Below, in pieces: positions 44,009-53,333 of a stretch of 64,000 nucleotides of DNA. Each line of letters opens with the position of its first letter. The first letter of the stretch is position 1. Origin of the DNA: Pseudomonas paeninsulae (GTDB lineage Bacteria > Pseudomonadota > Gammaproteobacteria > Pseudomonadales > Pseudomonadaceae); NCBI RefSeq assembly GCF_035621475.1, contig NZ_CP141799.1, positions 5,258,501 through 5,322,500 on the forward strand. Reading direction: 5' to 3'. The notes below the pieces were generated by a model. The model saw only the letters and a list, made by a program, of their open reading frames with translations, did not search any database and had not been told where the DNA came from. A program made the position numbers and the translations under genes.

Positions 44009-45364
44009 TTGCGCGACTTTTCCACCACCGTCGATCCGTCCGTACCACGCCCCGAAAAACCGGGATCGGCGTGCCCCGGCCTGTTGCGTATCGTCCATGC
44101 CCTGGACGGCGGCATCTGCCGGGTCAAGCTGGCCGGCGGCGTATTGAGTAGCGCCCAGGCCCGTGCCATTGCCGAGGCGGCCAGCCACTGCGCCAGCGGC
44201 GTATTGGAACTGACCAACCGCAGCAACCTGCAGATTCGCGGCGTGCGCCGCGAAGCCGAGAAGCCGCTGATCGAGCGCCTGCTGGCCGCCGGCCTCGGCC
44301 CACGGCATGTCGCCAGCGACGATGTGCGCAACCTGCTGCTCAGCCCCGCCGCCGGCCTCGACCCAGAGGCCCTGCTCGATACCCGGCCGCTGGCCGCACA
44401 ACTGCTCGCGCTGCTGCAGGACAGCCCGGTGCTGCACGCGCTATCGGCCAAGTTCGCCCTCCAGTTGGACGGCGGCGAAGCCCTGACGATGCTCGAACAC
44501 CCCCACGATATCTGGCTCAGCGCCCTGCCCGGACAGCCGGTCCGGCTGGCTTTCGGTCTGGCCGGTTGCCCCGGTGAGGCGCCACTAGGCGTGGTCAACG
44601 TCGAACAGGCGCCCGTGCTGATCGAACAACTACTAAAGCTGTTTCTCGAACTAGCCGGCACAGACCACAGCCGCATGCGCCAGCTGCTGAGCGTGATTCC
44701 AGCCAGCCAACTCCTGCAACAACTGCAAGCGCGCCTGCCCTTCACCCTGCAAGCCGCACCCGTAGCGTGGCAGCGTCCGCCGGTCAGCCCGCACGCGCCC
44801 ATCGGCACGTATCCACAGCGGCAAGCGGGCCGGTGCATGGTCGCCACCGCCGCGCGACTGGGCCGGATCGACGCTGCGCAACTGCGCGCCCTGGCCGATT
44901 TGGCCGAACAGCAGGGCGACGCCAGCCTGCGCCTGACGCCCTGGCAGGGCCTGCTGCTGCCGAATATCCCCGCGACGGCGGCAGACGCCGTGCTGCAGGC
45001 GCTGGGCGATCTCGGCCTGCTGAGCGATGCGCATGAGCCCTTAACCAGCCTGATCGCCTGCACCGGCTCCGCCGCCTGCGGCAAAGGCCTGAGCGACAGC
45101 AAGGCCGATGCCCTGCGCCTGGCCGAGCGCCTGCGCGCCAGCAGCGCACGGCCGCAGGTGCATCTGAGCGCCTGCCCGCGCTCCTGCGCCGCCGCGCACA
45201 CCGCACCTTTTACCTTGTTGGCCAGCAGCGCCAGCCACTACCAGCTCTATCAACGCACGCCTGAGGTGGCCGGTTTCGGTCAACTGCTAGCCGCTGCCAT
45301 GACTATCGACGAGGCCGGCGACTGGTTCGCCGCCCACTGCGCAACAGGAAACCGCAATGCTTGA
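44009..45364 (+). CDS. cobG: precorrin-3B synthase
   Basis: A 451-residue iron-sulfur monooxygenase of the sulfite/nitrite reductase-like family that hydroxylates precorrin-3A with O2, the defining aerobic step. Two ferredoxin-like half-domains are visible (LVKL-type segment RVKLAGGVLSSAQARAIA, ELTNRSNLQIRGV, and [21 protein letters not shown]), and the [4Fe-4S]/sirohaem-type cysteines lie in ACTGSAACGKGLSDSK and HLSACPRSCAAAHTA. No ATG fits the N-terminus; TTG at 44009 is used. The riboswitch and a repeat element precede it. Its last eight bases overlap cobH. Confidence 0.92.
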   Translation: MRDFSTTVDPSVPRPEKPGSACPGLLRIVHALDGGICRVKLAGGVLSSAQARAIAEAASHCASGVLELTNRSNLQIRGVRREAEKPLIERLLAAGLGPRHVASDDVRNLLLSPAAGLDPEALLDTRPLAAQLLALLQDSPVLHALSAKFALQLDGGEALTMLEHPHDIWLSALPGQPVRLAFGLAGCPGEAPLGVVNVEQAPVLIEQLLKLFLELAGTDHSRMRQLLSVIPASQLLQQLQARLPFTLQAAPVAWQRPPVSPHAPIGTYPQRQAGRCMVATAARLGRIDAAQLRALADLAEQQGDASLRLTPWQGLLLPNIPATAADAVLQALGDLGLLSDAHEPLTSLIACTGSAACGKGLSDSKADALRLAERLRASSARPQVHLSACPRSCAAAHTAPFTLLASSASHYQLYQRTPEVAGFGQLLAAAMTIDEAGDWFAAHCATGNRNA

Positions 45365-45983
45365 GTACATCCGCGATGGCCAGGAAATCTACCGCCAATC
45401 GTTCGCCACCATCCGCGCCGAGGCCGACCTCAGCGCTATCCCTGCCGATCTGGAAAAACTAGCGGTACGGCTGATTCACGCCTGCGGCATGGTCGATGTG
45501 GTGCAGGACCTGCGCTTTTCCGCCGGTGCCGGAGCGGCCGGCCGCGCCGCCCTGGCCAAGGGCGCGGCGATCCTCTGCGATGCGCGGATGGTCGCCGAAG
45601 GCATCACCCGCCCGCGCCTGGCCGCCAACAACCCGGTGATTTGCACCCTGCACAACGAGGGCGTGATTGATCTGGCCCACGAGCTGGGCAACACCCGCTC
45701 GGCGGCGGCCCTGGAGCACTGGCGCGCGCACCTGGAAGGCAGCGTGGTGGTGATCGGCAACGCCCCCACCGCGCTGTTTTATCTGCTGGAAATGCTCGAC
45801 GCCGGCGCGCCCAAGCCGGCGCTGATCATCGGCATGCCGGTGGGCTTTATCGGCGCGGCGGAGTCCAAGGACGCCCTCGCAGCCGACAGCCGCGGCGTGC
45901 CCTACGTAATCGTGCGTGGTCGCCGCGGCGGCAGCGCGATGGCGGTGGCGGCGGTCAACGCCCTGGCCACGGAGGTGGAGTGA
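45357..45983 (+). CDS. cobH: precorrin-8X methylmutase
   Basis: A 208-residue isomerase moving the C11 methyl of precorrin-8X to C12 to give hydrogenobyrinate. The pattern [16 protein letters not shown] holds the catalytic histidine, and [31 protein letters not shown] and [16 protein letters not shown] are family hallmarks. It overlaps cobG by eight bases and shares one base with the cobI start, so the three genes form one translational unit. Confidence 0.95.
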   Translation: MLEYIRDGQEIYRQSFATIRAEADLSAIPADLEKLAVRLIHACGMVDVVQDLRFSAGAGAAGRAALAKGAAILCDARMVAEGITRPRLAANNPVICTLHNEGVIDLAHELGNTRSAAALEHWRAHLEGSVVVIGNAPTALFYLLEMLDAGAPKPALIIGMPVGFIGAAESKDALAADSRGVPYVIVRGRRGGSAMAVAAVNALATEVE

Positions 45984-46759
45984 TGAGTGCTATAGAGCAA
46001 CCCGGCATGGCCCGCCCCGGCAAAGGACGCCTGATCGGTCTCGGTGTCGGCCCCGGCGACCCGGAGCTGATCACCCTCAAGGCCCTGCGCCTGCTGCAAG
46101 GCGCGGCGGTGGTCGGCTACTTCGTGGCCAAGGCCAAAGCCAACAAGGGCCAGGGCGGCAACGCCTTCGGCATCATCGAAGAGCACCTGACCGATGCGCA
46201 GCAGCGCCTGCCATTGGTGTACCCGGTGACCACCGAGAAGCTCGCCGCGCCGCTGAGCTATGAGGATGTGATCAGCGACTTCTACGACACCTGCGCGGTG
46301 CAGATCGCCGCCCAGCTGGACGCCGGCCACGACGTGGCGGTGATCTGCGAAGGCGACCCGTTCTTCTACGGCTCCTACATGTACCTGCACGACCGTCTGG
46401 CCGGCCAATACCAGGTGGAGGTGGTGCCCGGCGTGTGCTCCATGCTCGGCTGCGCCTCGGTGCTCGGCACCCCGCTGGTGTACCGCAACCAATCGCTGAG
46501 CGTGCTCTCCGGGGTACTCCCGGAAGAGGAACTCAAGCGCCGCCTGCAGGACGCCGAAGCCGCAGTGGTGATGAAGCTGGGGCGCAATTTCGAGAAAGTC
46601 CGACGGGTGCTGCAGGAGCTGGGCATCGCCGGCCGCGCCCATTACATCGAACGCGCCACCATGGGCAACCAGCGCATCGTGGCGCTGGACGAGGTCGAAC
46701 CGATGTCGTCACCGTACTTCTCGATGATCGTGATTCCCGGCGAGAAGTGGCGCGGTTGA
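45983..46759 (+). CDS. cobI: precorrin-2 C20-methyltransferase
   Basis: A 258-residue SAM-dependent tetrapyrrole methylase converting precorrin-2 to precorrin-3A. It shows [24 protein letters not shown], the [18 protein letters not shown] loop and [20 protein letters not shown]. The ATG begins on the last base of the cobH stop (TGATG), a sign of coupled translation. A preceding in-frame GTG is less likely. Confidence 0.95.
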   Translation: MSAIEQPGMARPGKGRLIGLGVGPGDPELITLKALRLLQGAAVVGYFVAKAKANKGQGGNAFGIIEEHLTDAQQRLPLVYPVTTEKLAAPLSYEDVISDFYDTCAVQIAAQLDAGHDVAVICEGDPFFYGSYMYLHDRLAGQYQVEVVPGVCSMLGCASVLGTPLVYRNQSLSVLSGVLPEEELKRRLQDAEAAVVMKLGRNFEKVRRVLQELGIAGRAHYIERATMGNQRIVALDEVEPMSSPYFSMIVIPGEKWRG

Positions 46760-46769
46760 ACACTGTGGG

Positions 46770-46818
46770 AGGGGCTTTAGCCGCGACATGTCTTATGTAG
46801 CTTGCGGCTAAAGCCCCT
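46770..46818. repeat. REP-like palindrome after cobI
   Basis: AGGGGCTTTAGCCGC and its exact inverse GCGGCTAAAGCCCCT are separated by 19 bases. A related half-size version lies at 62830-62852. It may also stabilise the cobI mRNA end. Confidence 0.7.
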
Positions 46819-46874
46819 TTCATCAAACAAAAAATAACTCATTGTTTTATATATAAATTAAATATACACAAAGC

Positions 46875-46932
46875 CCTGTAGGAGCGGGCCATGCCCGCGA
46901 AACCCATCGCGGGCATGGCCCGCTCCTACAGG
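46875..46932. repeat. REP palindrome between cobI and cobJ
   Basis: Two perfect 25-base arms beginning CCTGTAGGAGCGGGCC and ending GGCCCGCTCCTACAGG surround an eight-base loop. The sequence GTAGGAGCGGGC is typical of Pseudomonas REP elements. It lies about 100 bases before cobJ. Confidence 0.85.
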
Positions 46933-47029
46933 TACCCACAAGCCGACAGACACCATGGCCTCCAGTTTGCTGCGCGACAGCGCGGCGTCTGGACGACGGG
47001 GATCTCCTACGCCAACCACGGAACACCTT

Positions 47030-48700
47030 ATGACCACCGCTCCCGCCATCATCATCCTCGGCCCCTCCGCCCTGGCCTGCGCGCGGCGCATCCAGGCACT
47101 TTATCCACAGGCCGAGATCCACGGCCTGCGCGGCCGGGTGGAGGGCGTCGAACGGGTCTATGAGGATTTCGGCGACAACCTGCGTGCGCTCTACCGCCGT
47201 AATGTGCCGATCATCGTCCTGTGCGCCGCCGGCATCGTGATTCGTAGCCTGGCCGGCGTGCTGGCCGAGAAAGGCAGCGAACCGCCAGTGCTGGCCGTGG
47301 CCGAAGACGGCAGCGCCGTGGTGCCGTTGCTCGGTGGTCTCGGCGGGGTCAACCGCCTGGCGCGGGAGATTGCCGCTCAGCTGCAAGTCAGCGCGGCCAT
47401 CACCACCAGCGGCGAGCTGCGTTTCGGCACCTGCCTGCTCGACCCGCCGCCCGGCTATGTGCTGGCCGATTTGCAGCAGGGCAAAGGCTTTGTCAGCGAC
47501 CTGCTCGGCGGTCAGGCGGTGCGCATCGAAGGCGACGCGCCCTGGCTGACCCAGGCCAAGCTGCCGGTGGCTGAGCACGCCGCACGGGTGATCCATATCA
47601 GCCCGCACAGCCGCGCGGCTAACGCCGATGAATTGTTGATCCACCCGCAGCAGGTCGCCGTGTGGATCGAACAGGCCAGCGCCGATTTACTCAGCGAACT
47701 GCAACAGGCGCTGCACGCCAGCGGTCTGGCCTCACAGAGCCTGGCCTGCCTGCTGGCCGCGCCGGCGCTGATGGCCAACGCCGGGCTGCACGCCGCCGCC
47801 GCGCAGCTGCACCTACCACTGCGTTTTATCGACGACGCCGAGCAACTGCCGCCGCTGCACAGCCAGCACGCCAGCCTGCGCCTGCTACTGGCCGCCGCAC
47901 CCATCGACGCCGCGCAACTCGGCCGGCCCCGTGGCCGCCTGACGGTAATCGGCCTCGGCCCCGGTGCCGCCGAATTTATGGTGCCGGCCGCCCGCCAGGC
48001 GCTGGATGAGGCCCAGGACCTGCTCGGCTACGAAACCTATATCAATATGGCCGGCCCGCTGCGCCCAGAACAGGTGCGCCATTGCAGCGATAACCGCGAA
48101 GAAATGCAGCGCGCCCGGCATGCCTTCGCACTGGCCGCCAGCGGTCGCCGGGTGGTGCTGGTGTCGTCCGGCGACCCTGGCGTATTCGCCATGGCCGCCG
48201 CCGTGCTGGAAGCCCTGCACGCATCGACCGACGCCGAATGGCAGCGGGTCGACTTGCAGGTGTTCCCCGGCGTCTCCGCCGCCCTGGCCACCGCCGCCAA
48301 GGCCGGCGCGCCGCTGGGCCACGACTTCTGCATGCTGTCGCTGTCGGACAACCTCAAGCCCTGGGCGATTATCGAAAAGCGCCTGGAATATGCCGCCGCC
48401 GCCGACCTGGTGATGGCCTTCTACAATCCCATCTCCAAGGCCCGGCCCTGGCAACTCGGCCGCGCCCTGGACATCCTCCGTCAGCAGCGCAGCCCGCAGA
48501 CCGTCGTGGTACTCGGCCGCGATATCGGCCGCCCCGGCGAAACCCTGCGCAGCCTGACCCTCGGCGAACTCACCCCCGAGCAAGTGGATATGCGCACCCT
48601 GGTAATTATTGGCTCCAGCCAAACCTGCCGCTTCCCCCGCACCGATGGCGGCGAGTGGGTGTATACGCCGAGGAGTTATCCACAGCCGCAGGAAACGTAG
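47030..48700 (+). CDS. cobJ: fused CbiG-like / precorrin-3B C17-methyltransferase
   Basis: A 556-residue two-domain protein. The N-terminal half (about 1-300) is CbiG/CobE-like with CAAGIVIRSLAGVLAEKGSEPPV and VVPLLGGLGGVNRLAREIA. The C-terminal half (about 310-556) is a tetrapyrrole methylase with LTVIGLGPGAAEFMVPAAR, LVSSGDPGVFAMAAAVLE and VVVLGRDIGRPGETLRSL. It methylates C17 with ring contraction. ATG at 47030 restores the normal N-terminus. The last ~260 bases are duplicated at 49401-49664. Separated from cobI by REP palindromes, so possibly with independent mRNA stability. Confidence 0.93.
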   Translation: MTTAPAIIILGPSALACARRIQALYPQAEIHGLRGRVEGVERVYEDFGDNLRALYRRNVPIIVLCAAGIVIRSLAGVLAEKGSEPPVLAVAEDGSAVVPLLGGLGGVNRLAREIAAQLQVSAAITTSGELRFGTCLLDPPPGYVLADLQQGKGFVSDLLGGQAVRIEGDAPWLTQAKLPVAEHAARVIHISPHSRAANADELLIHPQQVAVWIEQASADLLSELQQALHASGLASQSLACLLAAPALMANAGLHAAAAQLHLPLRFIDDAEQLPPLHSQHASLRLLLAAAPIDAAQLGRPRGRLTVIGLGPGAAEFMVPAARQALDEAQDLLGYETYINMAGPLRPEQVRHCSDNREEMQRARHAFALAASGRRVVLVSSGDPGVFAMAAAVLEALHASTDAEWQRVDLQVFPGVSAALATAAKAGAPLGHDFCMLSLSDNLKPWAIIEKRLEYAAAADLVMAFYNPISKARPWQLGRALDILRQQRSPQTVVVLGRDIGRPGETLRSLTLGELTPEQVDMRTLVIIGSSQTCRFPRTDGGEWVYTPRSYPQPQET

Positions 48701-48774
48701 GATGGAACGGGACACGCTGGTTGAGCCTGCGATACCCATCGTGGGTTTTGACGATCAATAGTCATGGGCTGGCC
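48437..48774. repeat. direct repeat: cobJ 3' end and flank, original copy
   Basis: Starting at AAGGCCCGGCCCTGG and running through the cobJ stop and about 70 bases beyond (to ATGGGCTGGCC), this stretch recurs at 49401-49724 with scattered substitutions and small gaps. Confidence 0.9.
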
Positions 48775-48902
48775 TCGGCCCGCAGCCAGGCGTTATCAAC
48801 CGCCATCGCAAAAGATGATATCAATCTGCCATAATCGCGCGACTAATGCCTGTAGGCCCCGTTCTAGAGGGCTATCAACACATACCCTGAAAGGATTTCC
48901 CC

Positions 48903-49346
48903 ATGCAAAACCGCTTCAAGCTGTTCGTCACTGCGCTCGGCCTCGCCGTTCTTACAGGTTGCGCTTCCGTACCTATGGATACACCTTCAGCCGATGCCGC
49001 ACTGAAGTCATTCTCCGCACCAGCTGCTGATCAAGCCGGGCTGTATATCTATCGCGACAGCTTCGCCGGCCAAGGGCTGAAAAAGACCCTCAAGGTCGAT
49101 GGCGAAGTAATTGGCGAGACAGCCAATCGCACCTACTTCTATCGTCTCGTCAGCCCGGGTAATCACGTTATCGCTACCGAATCCGAGTTCAGCGACAACG
49201 CCATCAACCTGCTCGCAGTCGGCGGTCAGAACCACTACTTGCGTCAGTCCATCAAAATGGGGGTCTTCGTAGGTGGTGCCAAGCTGAGCGTCATGCCGGA
49301 AGCAACCGCCCAAGCGCACTTGCAGAAGTGCGAGCTGGCGAAATAG
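48903..49346 (+). CDS. DUF2846-type lipoprotein
   Basis: A 147-residue predicted lipoprotein with signal peptide and lipobox LAVLTGC (Cys20). The mature body has AGLYIYRDSFAGQGLKKTLKVDGEVIGE (partial pattern) and RTYFYRLVSPGNHVIATESEF, typical of DUF2846, a small beta-rich envelope family of unknown role. It lies between the two copies of the cobJ 3' repeat, so it probably arrived with the duplication and is not a cobalamin gene. Confidence 0.8.
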   Translation: MQNRFKLFVTALGLAVLTGCASVPMDTPSADAALKSFSAPAADQAGLYIYRDSFAGQGLKKTLKVDGEVIGETANRTYFYRLVSPGNHVIATESEFSDNAINLLAVGGQNHYLRQSIKMGVFVGGAKLSVMPEATAQAHLQKCELAK

Positions 49347-49400
49347 CCGGCATCTCTCATGGAGGGGCAGGTTGAAAATACATCTGTCCCCCTTTCAACT

Positions 49401-49724
49401 AAGGCCCGCCCCTGGTAACTCGGCCGCGCCCTGGACATCCTCCGTCAGCAGCGCAGCCCGCAGACCGTCGTGGTACTCGGCCGCGACATCGGCCGCCCCG
49501 GCGAAACCCTGGGCAACCTGACCCCCGGCGAACTCACCCCAGAGATGGTCGATATGCGCACCCGGGTAATCATCGGCTCCAGCCAAACCTGCCGCTTCCC
49601 CCGCGCCGATGGCGGCGAGTGGGTGTATACGCCGAGGAGTTATCCACAGCCGGAGGAAAAGTAGGATGGGGCGAGCCTGCGATACCCATCAGCGGTTTCG
49701 ACGATCCACAGATGATGGGCTGGC
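49401..49724. pseudogene. truncated duplicate of the cobJ 3' end
   Basis: Encodes the last ~85 codons of a CobJ methylase domain (VVVLGRDIGRPGETLGNLTPGEL, SSQTCRFPRADGGEWVYTPRSYPQPEEK) without the rest of the gene. An in-frame stop (TAA) occurs near its 5' edge, where cobJ reads CAA. Substitutions are mostly silent or conservative compared with cobJ, so it may derive from a diverged allele from another strain. Confidence 0.88.
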
Positions 49725-49860
49725 CACTGCATGGGGTCGGTTCCGGTCACTCTCGACCAGCTGCTATCGACCTACAGCAGACGGTGGTCACCGGCAGATA
49801 TCGGTCAAGAGTGGTCATTCGTATAGACGACTAGCCCCTGTCTTGTTCCCTCGAAGCGCG

Positions 49861-50289
49861 CTAGCAGAGTGCTTCCGAGAACAATCCCACTTGCTGGCAC
49901 AGCACCACAAATTGGCGGCAGACAGCGCGAATTGCCTTGCCGTTGTCTTTGCGAAAATTGGCGATGGTCTTGAAGTCGGGCATCAAACGCCCAGTCAGCC
50001 ACATGAGCTCGACATTACGCTGGGCCTCTCGTTCAAGGCGCCGACTGGATTGGATGCGGTTGAGATAACCGTAGATATAAATCTTCAGCAGGTCAGCAGG
50101 ATGGTAAGCGGGTCTACCTGTTTCCGCCGGTACGACACCGTCAAAACCCAGCTTGCCTAGGTCGAGTTCACCGACGAAAACATCAACTACCCGCACCGGG
50201 TTAGTGTCCGTCACATAGTCATCCAGGCTCTCTGGGAGCAAGGTAACTTGAGTCCGATTTTCACCTTGAATGAATCGCCGCACTGGCAT
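49861..50289 (-). pseudogene. IS1182-family transposase, N-terminal remnant
   Basis: A 142-residue fragment starting MPVRRFIQGENRTQVTLLPES and containing the hallmark GRPAYHPADLLKIYIYGYLNRIQSSRRLEREA (partial), ELMWLTGRLMPDFKTIANFRKDN and RQFVVLCQQVGLFSE. Full IS1182 transposases are about 450-500 residues. The catalytic DDE region is missing here and the frame stops just where the conserved core would begin. No terminal inverted repeats could be recognised. It marks past insertion activity in the cobalamin locus. Confidence 0.88.
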
Positions 50290-50354
50290 CTCCTGCTGAG
50301 ATGAAGTCTGGTCAAATCATAGCAAGATTGTTGCCAGCGTTTTTACACACTCTG

Positions 50355-50463
50355 GGCCGGTTACGGTCATTGGCGAGTGATCTCTTTTGATATAGCGGCG
50401 AGCATGGAGCGGCCAGCAGCAGGCGCTCAGAATCTTCTGCAAAGCGGCCGTGACTTAGGCAGG
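50355..50463. repeat. left ~110-bp direct repeat of the accessory island
   Basis: Runs from GGCCGGTTACGGTCATTGG to GTGACTTAGGCAGG and is about 85 % identical by eye to 55871-55980, in the same orientation. It contains TTTTGATATAGCGGCGAGC and a GGAGCGGCCAGCAGCAGG core. No coding function seen. Confidence 0.85.
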
Positions 50464-50592
50464 AAACAAGCGGACCGATTTATTTACCTGCTCTCCACAG
50501 GACGATGACCGGCAGAGCCAGTCATCGTCCTACTCGAATCATTGTTATTGATCAGGTGGCGCAGAGCTCTCAAGGCTCTACAGCGGTCCCAT

Positions 50593-51093
50593 TTACTGGT
50601 AAGCGCCGGCAGCGTAGGTAAGCTCGTAGCTGTGGCTATAAATCTCCAGGATGTTGCCGAAGGGGTCTTCCATATAGACCATGCGGAACGGCTTCTCGCC
50701 TGGGAAGTACTCGCGTACCGGCATGCGCTGCTTGCCACCGGCGGCGACGATCTTGGCCGCCAGGCCTTCGACGTCCGGGTCCTGGACGCAGAAGTGGAAT
50801 ATTCCGGTCTTCCAGTATTCGAAGTTGTTTTCCGGTTTTACCGCGTTGCGGAATTGAAAGACTTCCACGCCAATGCGGTCGCCGGTGGACATGTGGGCGA
50901 TGCGAAACGAGCCCCAGCCTGCGCCGAATACGTCGGTGCACATGACGCCGATGGCTGAGTCGTCTTCGCTGATGGTGGTCGCCGGCATGATCAGGTACCA
51001 GCCCATGACCTCGGTGTAGAACTTCACGGCGGCGTCGAGATCGGTGACCGACAGGCCGATGTGGGAAAAGCTGCGTGGGTAGACGGAAGACAT
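50593..51093 (-). CDS. glyoxalase/VOC-family protein
   Basis: A 166-residue vicinal-oxygen-chelate protein with two beta-alpha-beta-beta-beta modules: FSHIGLSVTDLDAAVKFYTEVMGWYL at the start and FHFCVQDPDVEGLAAKIVAAGG then YMEDPFGNILEIYSHSYEL at the end. His and Glu at the usual metal positions (SHIG, HFCV, LEIY) suggest an active metalloenzyme, dioxygenase or lyase. The substrate is unknown. It diverges from a LysR regulator that probably controls it; a dyad lies between them. Confidence 0.85.
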   Translation of the reverse strand: MSSVYPRSFSHIGLSVTDLDAAVKFYTEVMGWYLIMPATTISEDDSAIGVMCTDVFGAGWGSFRIAHMSTGDRIGVEVFQFRNAVKPENNFEYWKTGIFHFCVQDPDVEGLAAKIVAAGGKQRMPVREYFPGEKPFRMVYMEDPFGNILEIYSHSYELTYAAGAYQ

Positions 51094-51153
51094 GACCAGT
51101 ACCTCGTGTTGAGTTGATAGTGGTCAGTCTAGAAGCGCCAAGCCATAATCAAA

Positions 51154-51169
51154 ATAACCACCAGGTTAT
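51154..51169. promoter_or_regulatory. LysR operator candidate between VOC gene and lysR
   Basis: ATAACCACCAGGTTAT has perfect six-base arms and sits 20 bases before the regulator ATG and 61 before the VOC gene start. Confidence 0.5.
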
Positions 51170-51189
51170 GATTTCAATAAGAGATATTT

Positions 51190-52071
51190 ATGCTAAATCC
51201 GCAGTGGCTGCGTACCTTCGCGACTCTCGCCGAGCAGGGCAATTTCACCCGTAGCGCCGAGCGCTTGGACTTGACCCAAGCGGCTGTCAGTCAGCATGTG
51301 CAGCGCCTGGAGGAGCGTTTAGGCCCGCTGTTGATACGCCGTCCGCGCCAGCTCGAACTCACACCTGCCGGGCGCGCTTTGCTCGAATACTGCGCGGAGG
51401 TCAATACGGCCGACCAACGCTTGCAGCGGCGTCTGTCAGAGCGTGACGCAGAGCACGGTGAGATAGGTTTGATCTGCCCCGGCAGCATAGGCTTGGCCCT
51501 CTATCCACTGCTGCTGGAGTTGCAGCATGCCCACCCAGGCCTGAGCATTCGACAGCGTTTCGCGCCGGATCGTGAAGTGCTCGATGCCGTGTTGGACAAC
51601 CGCTTTGAACTTGGACTGGTGACGCTCAAACCGGACGATCCGCGTTTGAGTGTGAGTCGCTTCGCCGAGGAACCACTGGAACTAGTCGTGCCGGCCGGCG
51701 AGAGCGTTCAGGGCTGGGCTGATCTCGAGCGCCTTGGTTTCATTGATCATCCAGATGGCCAGGCCATGGCCGGTCGACTGCTTAGTCGCTATTACCCCGG
51801 CGCGCCCGGGGTCGGCAGCCTCCCGTGCCATGGCTTCACCAACCAAATCAGTCTGATCCTTGAACCTGTGGCTCGCGGCTTAGGCTTTACCGTATTGCCG
51901 CGCTATGCGCGCTTGGCTTTTTCACGGCCTGAATCCATCAAGGTCATTGAAGGGGAGCGACCGGTTGTAGATACCCTTTGGCTTTTGCACCGCGCTGAAT
52001 GGCCGCTATCTGCCCGAGCTGATTTGCTTATCCAGCGAGTTAAACCGCATTTCTGCTCCGCTGACCGGTAG
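51190..52071 (+). CDS. LysR-family regulator
   Basis: A 293-residue LysR-type protein. The N-terminal winged helix-turn-helix (MLNPQWLRTFATLAEQGNFTRSAERLDLTQAAVSQHVQRLEERLG, residues 1-60, given in part: TRSAERLDLTQAAVSQH) is followed by an effector domain with IGLICPGSIGLALYPLLLEL and VARGLGFTVLPRYARLAF. It diverges from the VOC-family gene across 96 bases with a dyad, the usual geometry for a LysR regulator and its target. The effector is unknown. Confidence 0.88.
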   Translation: MLNPQWLRTFATLAEQGNFTRSAERLDLTQAAVSQHVQRLEERLGPLLIRRPRQLELTPAGRALLEYCAEVNTADQRLQRRLSERDAEHGEIGLICPGSIGLALYPLLLELQHAHPGLSIRQRFAPDREVLDAVLDNRFELGLVTLKPDDPRLSVSRFAEEPLELVVPAGESVQGWADLERLGFIDHPDGQAMAGRLLSRYYPGAPGVGSLPCHGFTNQISLILEPVARGLGFTVLPRYARLAFSRPESIKVIEGERPVVDTLWLLHRAEWPLSARADLLIQRVKPHFCSADR

Positions 52072-52317
52072 CCAAGAGAAAGGGGGGACGCGGGAGAGAC
52101 GGTGGTTAAACACCCAGACGAAAAACCATAAGGTCGGCAGCCGCGCCATGAGCACCACAACCCACTCAGCACTCACTGCGGTTGCGTGACCTGCCATGCC
52201 GCCCTAATCACGCCAACGCTAAGTAGACCGATTCAAACCGAACTACACACGGCTTTAAGTCGATGCATGATGGCTCTCACAATGAGTGAATCTGTTGATC
52301 ATGCTCAGCAACAGCCT

Positions 52318-52392
52318 GTGCCCGAGGCTCAAGGTGAATCCCTTGTCGAGGATATGCTCAGCATCATGGATGCCTACCGGGCTCACTGCCAC
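52318..52392 (+). pseudogene. remnant of the 3' end of a tetR-family gene
   Basis: In one frame this reads VPEAQGESLVEDMLSIMDAY then RAHC. The intact TetR at 55224-55829 ends VPDAQIAALADDMASMIDAY then RAH. The bases align over the whole stretch (TGTGCCCGA...GATGCCTACCG). The remnant lacks the stop, and no upstream tetR-like sequence is left in the 52072-52317 gap, where I see nothing else. Confidence 0.7.
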
Positions 52393-52457
52393 AGAACTGT
52401 CCGAGCCCGGCTTCGACGCTGTCTTTTGAGCGTGGATGACGGGGCGGCGTAAGCCTC

Positions 52458-53333
52458 TCAAGCGGTGCGTTCAGGGGCCAGTTTGTCTTGAGTTTTCAGA
52501 TCGAAGTCCGAGGCCTCATGCCGTTCGTGCAGCTGCTCTGACGGCTCGCCCCAGGTGCGGTTTACCATGCGGCCACGCTGCACGGCGGGTCGCTCAAGAA
52601 TCTCTTCGGCCCAGCGCCGCAGGTTCTTATAGCTTTCGACCTGCAGAAACTCGCCCGCGCCATAGACCTTGCCCAGCACCAGGCTGCCGTACCAGGGCCA
52701 GGTGGCGATGTCGGCGATGGAGTATTCGTTTCCGCCCAGATAGCGGTGCTCGGCCAACTCGCGGTCAAGCACGTCCATCTGGCGCTTCACCTCCATGGTG
52801 AAGCGGTTGATCGGGTATTCGAATTTCTCCGGCGCGTAGGCATAGAAGTGGCCGAACCCGCCGCCCAGATAGGGGGCCGAGCCCTGCAGCCAGAACAGCC
52901 AGTTGATGACCTCAGTGCGCGCCGCGGCTTCCTTGGGCAGGTAGTGTCCGAATTTCTCCGCCAGATAGAGAAGAATCGCACCGCTTTCAAACACACGACT
53001 ACCGGTATCAGTATCGAACAGTGCCGGAATTTTCGAGTTTGGATTGACTTCAACGAAGCCCGACGAGAACTGGCTTCCTTCGCCAATCTGGATCAAGTGG
53101 GCGTCATATTCCGCTCCAGCTGCGCCCAGCGCCAAGAGCTCCTCAAGCATGATGGTGACCTTCTGGCCATTGGGCGTGCCGAGCGAATAAAGCTGCAGAG
53201 GATGCCTCCCGTGCGGCAGGCTGACCTCATGTGTAGGCCCGGCAATGGGCCGGTTAATCTTGGCCCAATTGCCGCCATTTTCGCCGTTCAAGGTCCAGAC
53301 TTTGGGTGGCACGTAATTGTTCGTATCAGACAT
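52458..53333 (-). CDS. yghU: YghU-like glutathione S-transferase / disulfide reductase
   Basis: A 291-residue GST-family protein of the YghU/YfcG nu class, which binds two glutathiones and shows disulfide-bond reductase activity. The thioredoxin-like domain (about 45-130) has LQLYSLGTPNGQKVTIMLEE and NPNSKIPALFD with ESGAILLYLAEKFG. The helical domain has YSIADIATWPWYGSL. The N-terminal extension YVPPKVWTLNGENGGNWAKIN is a mark of YghU. Stand-alone within the accessory segment, upstream of a FrnE-like gene on the same strand. Confidence 0.9.
   Translation of the reverse strand: MSDTNNYVPPKVWTLNGENGGNWAKINRPIAGPTHEVSLPHGRHPLQLYSLGTPNGQKVTIMLEELLALGAAGAEYDAHLIQIGEGSQFSSGFVEVNPNSKIPALFDTDTGSRVFESGAILLYLAEKFGHYLPKEAAARTEVINWLFWLQGSAPYLGGGFGHFYAYAPEKFEYPINRFTMEVKRQMDVLDRELAEHRYLGGNEYSIADIATWPWYGSLVLGKVYGAGEFLQVESYKNLRRWAEEILERPAVQRGRMVNRTWGEPSEQLHERHEASDFDLKTQDKLAPERTA

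Noticed and set aside
49470..49664. A small gene encoding a methylase-like peptide
   Set aside because: It is the truncated copy of the cobJ 3' end, without the SAM-binding domain.
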